Part shown: piece after piece, positions 6,901-12,025 of the stretch
Position numbering within the stretch: the first letter of the stretch is position 1
Layout of the letters: every line of letters begins with the position of its first letter
DNA from: Chrysochromulina tobinii
Lineage: Eukaryota; Haptophyta; Prymnesiales; Chrysochromulinaceae
DNA: 12,025 bases
Direction: 5' to 3'
Assembly: GCA_001275005.1 (NCBI GenBank)
Contig: JWZX01000113.1
Location: 1 to 12,025, forward strand
Program-made: the position numbers and the translations under genes
Notes under the pieces: model-generated
The model's database searches: none
The model's input: the letters and a program-made list of their open reading frames with translations, nothing else
What the model was told of the DNA's origin: nothing

Positions 6901-9252
6901 CGCTTCGCAGATTTCGCAGCCAAGCTGGAGGAGAAGCGGCGGGCGCAGCAGAGTCACCTTGAGTCGGTCCTCCGGCGCGAGATTGCGCAATACGACGAGG
7001 TCAAGGGGCAGATTGGCAGCGCGACGGAGGCGGCGACTGCTGAGCGCACGCGGCTCATGACGGAGCTCAACGTAGTGCTCGCCGCGCATGAGGCGGCGGC
7101 GGCGCGCCACGCGGCGGATGTGGAGGCGGTGCAGTCTGAGCATGAGGCCGCGCTGGACGATCTCGAGAAGGCGACCGAGGCGCGCCAGCTGCAACTTATT
7201 CATGAGTACGATGAGACGCTGGTAAGAGCACCCCCCCTAATTTTGTGCTCGGCCTGCATCCTCCTCCGAGCATGCATACGCTCACCACGGCGCCCTGTCC
7301 TCCCCACCCTCGACCTGAAACCCCCTCCGCCACCCCTGGCCCTGGTTGCAACCCTCCCCACCTTTTCGCATCCCCCCCCATGCCATCCCCCGTCCCTCGC
7401 AGGTGAGCGAGCGCCATCAGCGCGAGACGATGCGGGACGCGATGGCGACCGAGATCCAGAACGAAAAGTTCCAAAATTTCAACTTCCAGAAAAAGGTCTT
7501 GAAGTATGCGGAGGAGAAGCAGGCGATGGTCAAGACACTCAAGGCCAAGGAAACCGAAAGCGAGCAGCGAGTCGCCGAGGTGCGTGAGCTGCAAGCGACC
7601 ATCGAGCGGATGCGCGGAGATGCGCTCGAGCGCGAGCGAAGATTGAGCGAGCTCGATAAGAAGCTGCTCGCGATGAACGGCTCGATGTCGCGGCTCGAGT
7701 CTAATAAGCAGCTGCTCGAGCTCAAGGTGAAGGAGCTCGAGCAAGTCCACGAGCCTACCCTCATTGAGCTCAAGGAGGTCAAGTCGACCTGCAGCCGCCT
7801 CGAGGCCGAGCTAGTCAGGGAGGGCGACAGGCGCAAAGCCGCGGAGGCGCTCGTGCACGAAAGAGACAACCTGATCAGGTTCGTCAAACGAGATCTCGCA
7901 GCATCCGAGGCACAAGTCAAGGATGCGGAATTCGCCCATGTCATCACCATCAACAAGCTCTTCGGCCTCATCGACGAGCGCGCTGCCTGGACGACGGTTG
8001 CGGACTTTGCACGAGCGCGGGACCAACAGGTTCGTCAAGACCAGAGCCGCAACGGCAGGCCACGTGTCGACAAGTCCGAAGCACAGCTCGACGAGGATGA
8101 CAAGGTGCGCCAGGAGCTGCTGCGCCAGCGCGACAAGATGCACAAGCAGGTCGAAGATCTCGAGGCCGAGCTCAAGCGTGCCCGGGCCCAGGGTCGTGCC
8201 TCGACCATGCGCCTCTCTGATGAGGCGCTGCGCGCGCATGACCATCTCAACGAGGCGCGGCGGCAGGTGAGTGACAAGGACCGCGGACCTCCCCACACCT
8301 CCTCCCACACCTCCCCACACCGCCCCACACCTCCTCTCACACCTCCCCACACCTCTTCACACCCCAGCTCACGAGCCTCGCATGACACCCTCATCCGCCC
8401 CTGATCGCCGCCCTGCGCCCTTGCCTGAATTGGCAGGTGCCTGAGCTCCAGATGACATCTGATGACCCCTGATGACATCTGATGACCCCTGATGACATCT
8501 GATGACATCTGATGACCCCTGATGGCCCCTGATGACCCCTGATGACCCCTGATGACATCTGATGACTCCTTGATGACATCTGATGACCCCTGATGACATC
8601 TGATGACCCCTGATGACAGGTGCATGAGCTGCAGGAGAAGCTCGCGATCGCCTCGAAGCAGCTCGCGCTGCACGAAGAGAAGGCCAAGGGCTCTGGCGGG
8701 CACTCGCGCCATGGCGGGCGGCGCGTGGCGCGAGGAAGCGCGGGCCTCGCCCCTTCGGCGCTCAGTTCGGCGCTCGCCGCGGCGGAGCATGCGGCACTAC
8801 AGCAGCAGGCCGAGGCGGTAGCGGCGGCCGTGGCGGCGGCGAGCGAGGACGAGGCGGCGATGAACGAGGTTTCCACCGCTGCCGCGCGAGGTCTCTCGAT
8901 GAGCAATACGTTGCCGGGCTTCCATCGCACCTTCCATCGCACCGGATCGCCTGACGCAGCCGACGACCGGCCGCAGACCGCTCCGCCACCGATTGCACCG
9001 TTGGCCAGCGTGCCGGCGCCGGCGACCTTGAGGCCGCCGCTCGCCGCACCGGCGCTCAAGCTGCCGCCGCCGCCAGTGGCAATGCCGCGCGAGGCCCCTC
9101 TCGAGCTCACGGCTCTCATGGAGCGCCACGTGATCGAGAATCAGAAGCTGCGCGAGCAACTGCTCTTCTTCACGAGCAAGGCGTCCAATCCCGTCCAGAA
9201 GAAGCTGAGTCGCTCTGCCTCCAGCTTGGGCATGCCACTGCCGCCCGTCTGA
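3974..9252 (+). CDS. CFAP57: CFAP57 (WDR65/FAP57): WD40 and coiled-coil axonemal protein, four exons
   Basis: My model joins 3974-5740, 5890-7221, 7403-8266 and 8620-9252. All junctions are phase 0, giving 1531 residues (human protein about 1250). The start ATG at 3974 has A at -3; an in-frame ATG at 3869 lies in sequence without coding bias. Residues about 50-795 form tandem WD40 propellers, including blades ending DQTLRVWDL (about 453-461), GGADGMVYTWS (about 576-586) and GGADGSVFVYQ in exon 2. The opening RLLHAFGSQ and the order of blades match the animal and Chlamydomonas family. From about 855 to 1370 the protein is coiled coil, with LLELKVKELEQVHEPTLIEL recalling a conserved family segment. 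A Pro/Ala-rich stretch and a final helix, LMERHVIENQKLREQLLFF (about 1486-1504), close it as in CFAP57. Known role of the family: an axoneme component needed for assembly of a subset of inner dynein arms. Extra Gly/Ser/Pro-rich inserts in exon 2 explain part of the greater length. Exon boundaries are inferred by eye. Confidence 0.88.
5741..5889 (+). other. CFAP57 intron 1 (149 nt, phase 0), filled by a minisatellite
   Basis: The donor is GCG|GTGCGC and the acceptor GGCAG|GTACGC. Splicing joins WSCEGA to VRRVHECRLYKD, matching CFAP57 across the blade boundary. Unspliced RNA meets an in-frame TGA at 5759-5761. The length is not a multiple of three. Bases after each junction resemble one another (GTGCGC and GTACGC). 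Confidence 0.8.
5787..5872 (+). repeat. 12/13-nt minisatellite in CFAP57 intron 1
   Basis: About seven units of the type GCCTCTGTGAAG or GCCTCTCTGAAG, two of them lengthened to 13 nt by an extra C (5799-5811 and 5812-5824). The array falls into a left block with CTGTG and a right block with CTCTG, consistent with stepwise local duplication. The last units (5849-5872) are more diverged. The array fills most of the intron and stops 17 bases before the acceptor. Confidence 0.9.
7222..7402 (+). other. CFAP57 intron 2 (181 nt, phase 0), C-rich
   Basis: The donor is CTG|GTAAGA and the acceptor TCGCAG|GTGAGC. Splicing joins EYDETL to VSERHQRETM and keeps the coiled coil continuous, while reading through shifts frame. 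The intron is strongly pyrimidine-rich, especially over its last 90 bases, and has no clear tandem array. The sequence after the acceptor, GTGAGC, itself looks like a donor. Confidence 0.85.
8288..8365 (+). repeat. C/A-rich degenerate tandem array (CACACCTCC type)
   Basis: Successive units of 9 to 13 nt share the core CACACCTCC or CACACCGCC, with variable trailing T/C bases. At least six units are seen. The array is polypyrimidine-like on the sense strand and ends next to a CCCCAG, so it resembles an extended splice-acceptor tract. Confidence 0.8.
8434..8634 (+). repeat. 18-bp near-duplicate of the exon 4 splice junction flanking the 10-nt array
   Basis: CAGGTGCCTGAGCTCCAG (8434-8451) and CAGGTGCATGAGCTGCAG (8617-8634) match at 16 of 18 bases. 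The right copy spans the true acceptor and encodes VHELQ. The left copy has the same layout, but splicing there would give VPELQ and then stop within seven more codons in the array. The two copies bracket the decanucleotide array. Confidence 0.85.
8451..8617 (+). repeat. 10-nt two-variant minisatellite, about 16.5 units, at the 3' end of CFAP57 intron 3
   Basis: There are sixteen units plus a final GATGAC. Two forms dominate: A = GATGACATCT and C = GATGACCCCT. The order is A C A C A A C c C C A t A C A C, where lower-case c is GATGGCCCCT and t is an 11-nt unit, GATGACTCCTT. The period is not a multiple of three, so TGA stops occur in all sense frames. The last partial unit supplies the bases before the splice-acceptor AG. 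Confidence 0.95.
8920..8943 (+). repeat. 12-nt perfect tandem duplication in CFAP57 exon 4
   Basis: TTCCATCGCACC occurs twice in succession and encodes FHRTFHRT. The copies are identical, so the event is recent or converted, and the frame is kept. Confidence 0.9.
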
Positions 9253-9901
9253 ATGCTTATAGTGGTCACCGCTACCTCCGACCCTGTACCGAGCCGGCCC
9301 TCGCTGTCGACCGGCGTCCCGCCATCGTTCCGGCCCCGCATGCGTTTGACGATCGCGTCGACGTGCATCGTTCTCTTACGGTGTTAGCACCCACCGCGTA
9401 TACTTCAATCGCGGGCTCGCGTTACTTACTCGTTTGACGTTAAAAAAACATGTAACTCGCCACCCGAACATTCTTCCATGCCTACTAAGAGGCCCAACAC
9501 CGTCACGGACGTTGCCACTCAGCGTGTATTCACGGCAACCTACTAACCCACCACGGTACCGCGACCATAGAGAAGTCTCCAGTTCAGCGACATCCCACCA
9601 CCCACCTTTCATGCAGCAGTGCACACATTTCGAATCCAATCGAGCAGGGGTCGATGGCAGGAGCCTCCCCTGCCGCTGCCGCTCTCCGCACGGCTTCCAG
9701 CACCTGCTGCTGCTCCCCCCGTGCTTCCCCCCGTGCTTCCCCCCGTGCTTCCCCCCGTGCTCCCCACCGTGGTGCCCCTGGTGCACTTGTTACATGGAAT
9801 CGAAGGCCTCTCTCGAGGGAGGATGCAAGGAGGTGCTGTGCAAGTGACCGCTTGGTTCTTGGTCGTTGGCAAAGGCTTTACATCCTCCTGGGCCGTCTTG
9901 A
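9253..9901. other. Convergent intergenic spacer between CFAP57 and the receptor kinase
   Basis: The spacer is 649 bases long between opposed stop codons. Base composition is less GC-biased than in the genes, and no open frame here has recognisable domains. It holds an A-tract with TGTAA (9442-9455), a possible CFAP57 3'-end signal. On the minus strand there are TGTAA candidates close after the kinase stop (complement of TTACA at about 9878-9882 and 9790-9794). It also holds the 12-nt minisatellite at 9721-9768. Nothing else is evident. Confidence 0.55.
9721..9768 (+). repeat. 12-nt minisatellite in the intergenic spacer
   Basis: Three identical GTGCTTCCCCCC units (9721-9756) are followed by one variant, GTGCTCCCCACC (9757-9768). 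A degenerate CTGCTCCCCCC lies immediately before the array. It lies in the 3' flank of the kinase gene. Confidence 0.9.
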
Positions 9902-12025
9902 TTACAGGTGCTGCGCCGAGTCGTCATCATCCTTCGAGGGCGCGCGGTTCGAGGACTGGCTGCGCGCGGAGGAGCCTGCAGCACGTTGCGATCCCTGGCC
10001 GCGTTGCGATCCCTGGCCGCGCTGCGACTTGTTGCCATCATCGAGGTTGGCAATCGACGCGCGTGCGAGGCGGGCACTCAGACCGATCGATGTCTTGTCG
10101 GCGGGGCCCTCCGCCTTGCCGTCGAAGGTGGCGTTCGACGCCGCCTCCGCCTTGCCGTCGAAGGTGGCGTTCGACGCCGCCTCCGCCTTGCCGTCGAAGG
10201 TGGCGTTCGACGCCGCCTCCGCCTTGCCGTCGAAGGTGCCCTCGGAGGCCGCGCGGGCCGAAGGCGCGGGCTCGCCACGCGCGGAGGAAGCGCCAGCCGG
10301 AACGTTCTTCGAGAGGTTCCGGAACTTGGACTTGGACGCGTTGTAAGCGGGGCTGGAGCGGGGCGACGCCTCTGCGCCCCCGCGCGCCGACGGCGCCACG
10401 GAGGCGTCGTAGGTGGCCTTGGACGCGTCGAAAGTCCCTTCGCCCTCGACAGACGCTCGAGAGCGCTGCAGACGCACGAGCGGGCGCGTCTCCTTGGCGC
10501 CCTTGTAGATGCCGGTCTGGATAGTGGGCGATGCGAGCGCGCCCGCGATCGCCGCAATGTCAGGCCGCTCCGTCGGCTCACGGTGGCAGCACTGCTTAGC
10601 GAGGACGACGATGCTGGCAGGGCAGCGGTACTCGCGACGCTCGGAGTCGTCGAGGAGCACCTGCACAGGGGAGATGTCGCCGCGCTGCACCACGCGCACG
10701 ATGTCCAACGCACGCTTGCACTTGAGCGCGTAGTAGGGCGGGCGCAGCGTGCCCATGTGGACGAGAAGGCAGCCAAACGACCACACGTCGAGCGCGGCCG
10801 TCTGGTTGCTCTCGCCACGAGCCACCTCGGGCGCCATGTACGGCGGCGTGCCGTGGATCGCCTCATCGCCAGCGGCTGAGGTCTTGGCGTTCGCGGACGA
10901 GCCGAAGTCGGCGACCTTGGCCACCCACGTGTCCGAGAGCAGCACATTGCCTGGCTTGAGGTCACGGTGGAGCACGTTGTTGAAGTGCAGGTACGCGATG
11001 CCCTTGGCCACGTCGCTCGCAATCGAGAGGAGCGAGGCGCGCCACGTACGGTACTCCTTGTACTCTCCAGCTCCGTGCAGCAGCTCGAGCAGCGAGATCT
11101 CGAGCCGCTCGAGCACGATGCCCACGCGCCGCACGTGGTCGGTGGCGATGCCGAGCATGAGCGCCACGTTCGGGTGGCGCAGGCCCGTCATCGCGTCGTG
11201 CTCGCGGAGCATGTCGGCCAGCAGCTGAACCGAAGACTCCTTGTCCTCACGCAGCTGCTTGACCGCGCAAGGCGTCGCGTTGAGCAAGCATGCGTGCACG
11301 GTGCCAAAGGTGCCCTCGCCCAGCTTCTCGGTCATCTCGAGCTCGTTCCAGGGGATGAGCTTGATCTTGCTCGCGCGGCTCGCCTGAACGACCATGTCGT
11401 TGAGCGCCGCGACCTTGGCAACCCCACGCGCTGTAGCCGAGGCGATCGACGACGCGACCAGATTATTCGTCTTCGCCGACGCCGAGCTCTTGTCGATGTC
11501 GATGGTGCCTTCGGAGGCGAAAGAGGGCGTGCGCGTGCGGCCGGGGCCAATCTTGGAGACCCTCTCGTCCATTAGATCCTTGTGTGATCGCCGATCGTTG
11601 GTGGGAAGGCGCACTGAAGTGCGGTCTTCGCGCATGAGCTTCTTGGACGACGCAAACAACAGCTGCGGGCGCTTCGAGGAGATCAGGTTCGCGCGGTTCT
11701 CGTCCCTCTCAGCTTCTGCTTTCTGAGCTTCGGCCGTCTTGGCCGCTTTCGTGGCCTCTCCGCCCTTTGGTGCCTTGTTATCGTTGAGACGGCGACGACG
11801 GCGCATGAAGACCAGGGCGAGGACAAGTGCGATCACACCGACGATGACGCCGATGATGATCCCGATGGAGCCGCTCGTCTCGACTGCCACGGCATCGGCC
11901 AAGGGCGGTGGAGAGGGCGAGGGCGGCGGGGGCGAGGGCGAAGGCGGCGGGGGCGGTGACGGCGGGGGCGAGGGCGAGGGCGGCGAGTGCGAGGGCGGCG
12001 GGCACGGCGGCGGCAGCGCACCGGA
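9902..12025 (-). CDS. Receptor-like protein kinase (TKL-like): Ser/Pro-rich ectodomain, one membrane helix, kinase domain; 5' partial
   Basis: The frame is open from the right edge to the TAA at 9904-9902, giving 707 visible residues and no visible start. Residues 1-41 are Ser/Pro-rich (repeated PPSPSPPP), like hydroxyproline-rich algal wall proteins. A hydrophobic helix at about 54-74 is followed by MRRRRR, which places the N-terminus outside the cell and the rest inside. A basic juxtamembrane region leads to a complete kinase domain, about 225-496: GEGTFG loop (236-241), AVK lysine 256, HRDLKPGNVLL with catalytic Asp355, DFG (373-375), GTPPYMAPEV (392-401), and DVWSFG (413-418). All catalytic residues are present, so it should be active. 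The fold resembles TKL/RAF-like and other plant-type kinases, and Ser/Thr specificity is likely from HRDLKPGN. The tail is Ser/Ala-rich with a 12-residue repeat (ending at about 638), RGQGSQ repeats and an acidic DDDD end. The ligand is unknown. A motif EGT(F/I)D occurs on both sides of the kinase domain. Confidence 0.87.
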   Translation of the reverse strand, partial: SGALPPPCPPPSHSPPSPSPPPSPPPPPSPSPPPPSPSPPPLADAVAVETSGSIGIIIGVIVGVIALVLALVFMRRRRRLNDNKAPKGGEATKAAKTAEAQKAEAERDENRANLISSKRPQLLFASSKKLMREDRTSVRLPTNDRRSHKDLMDERVSKIGPGRTRTPSFASEGTIDIDKSSASAKTNNLVASSIASATARGVAKVAALNDMVVQASRASKIKLIPWNELEMTEKLGEGTFGTVHACLLNATPCAVKQLREDKESSVQLLADMLREHDAMTGLRHPNVALMLGIATDHVRRVGIVLERLEISLLELLHGAGEYKEYRTWRASLLSIASDVAKGIAYLHFNNVLHRDLKPGNVLLSDTWVAKVADFGSSANAKTSAAGDEAIHGTPPYMAPEVARGESNQTAALDVWSFGCLLVHMGTLRPPYYALKCKRALDIVRVVQRGDISPVQVLLDDSERREYRCPASIVVLAKQCCHREPTERPDIAAIAGALASPTIQTGIYKGAKETRPLVRLQRSRASVEGEGTFDASKATYDASVAPSARGGAEASPRSSPAYNASKSKFRNLSKNVPAGASSARGEPAPSARAASEGTFDGKAEAASNATFDGKAEAASNATFDGKAEAASNATFDGKAEGPADKTSIGLSARLARASIANLDDGNKSQRGQGSQRGQGSQRAAGSSARSQSSNRAPSKDDDDSAQHL
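9985..10020 (-). repeat. 18-nt perfect tandem duplication in the kinase tail
   Basis: Two identical 18-nt copies (9985-10002 and 10003-10020) encode the tandem SQRGQG repeats near the kinase C-terminus. A degenerate third partial copy follows at 10021. Confidence 0.9.
10111..10238 (-). repeat. 36-nt perfect tandem repeat, 3.5 copies, in the kinase tail
   Basis: Copies at 10111-10146, 10147-10182 and 10183-10218, plus 20 bases of a fourth to 10238, are identical at every base. The unit encodes TFDGKAEAASNA. The lack of any synonymous difference points to recent expansion or ongoing homogenisation. Confidence 0.95.

Larger units (their letters stand above)
8267..8619 (+). other. CFAP57 intron 3 (353 nt, phase 0), carrying two tandem arrays and a decoy acceptor
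   Basis: The donor is CGGCAG|GTGAGT and the acceptor GATGACAG|GTGCAT. Splicing joins HLNEARRQ to VHELQEKLAI within the coiled coil. From left to right it holds a CACACCTCC-type array, a possible cryptic acceptor CCCCAG (to 8367), a unique stretch with TGA stops, a second cryptic acceptor TTGGCAG (to 8436), and a 10-nt array running right up to the true acceptor. Retention or use of either cryptic acceptor meets stop codons quickly. The last 169 bases before the acceptor are repeat, so any branch point and pyrimidine tract must lie within the array or use the first part of the intron. Confidence 0.8.

Noticed and set aside
8437-8451. Use of the upstream acceptor copy as a real exon 4 start
   Set aside because: Splicing at 8436|8437 runs into the array and reaches a TGA within about a dozen codons. 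It could at most produce a truncated isoform.
8451-8617. Possible CRISPR array
   Set aside because: The units are 10 nt, contiguous and without spacers, inside a eukaryotic intron. It is a minisatellite.
8035-8790. 251-codon minus-strand open frame through the decanucleotide array, with HQGSSDVIRG-like repeats
   Set aside because: A 10-nt repeat without stops on that strand gives an open frame automatically. It also overlaps CFAP57 exons 3 and 4 antisense, which explains its flanks.
9629-9637. TTCGAATCC, resembling a tRNA T-loop / B box
   Set aside because: The flanking bases do not pair into a T-stem, and no D-arm, anticodon arm or acceptor stem is found nearby.
9434-9847. 137-codon plus-strand frame in the spacer between CFAP57 and the kinase
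   Set aside because: Its composition is irregular, it includes the minisatellite translated as FPPC repeats, and there is no domain or third-position bias.

Overview
The window is GC-rich nuclear DNA from a flagellated unicellular eukaryote, most likely an alga. It has protein-coding genes with spliceosomal introns, strong G/C preference at third codon positions, a cilia-specific gene (CFAP57), a CK2 regulatory subunit of plant-like type, and a Ser/Pro-rich (extensin-like) receptor kinase. I cannot place the lineage from sequence alone. Haptophyte-like and green-alga-like features are both present, and the abundance of minisatellites slightly favours a haptophyte; this is inference.

Layout, left to right. 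(1) 106-1248 (+): a RING-finger protein with two predicted membrane helices; its 5' end may lie before the window. (2) 1249-1697: convergent intergenic spacer with two small hairpins and an AATAAA. (3) 1698-2675 (-): a YbaK/ProX-type aminoacyl-tRNA editing-domain protein. (4) 2813-3802 (-): the casein kinase 2 beta subunit with a long low-complexity C-terminal tail. (5) 3803-3973: a short shared upstream region between CK2 beta and the divergent next gene. (6) 3974-9252 (+): a four-exon CFAP57 (WDR65/FAP57) gene, WD40 propellers followed by coiled coil, about 1531 residues when spliced. (7) 9253-9901: convergent spacer with a 12-nt minisatellite. (8) 9902-12025 (-): a receptor-like protein kinase whose N-terminus runs off the right edge.

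The genes do not form an obvious pathway; this looks like ordinary compact eukaryotic gene order with alternating divergent and convergent pairs. The most interesting structure is in the introns and repeats. All three CFAP57 introns are phase 0 and carry a GGT at both ends, two of the three contain tandem arrays, and the third has a 10-nt two-variant array bracketed by near-identical 18-nt copies of the real 3' splice junction. Short tandem duplications also occur inside coding sequence (RING protein, CFAP57, kinase), including a 36-nt unit repeated without a single difference. I see no phage, insertion sequence, CRISPR array, rRNA or tRNA.
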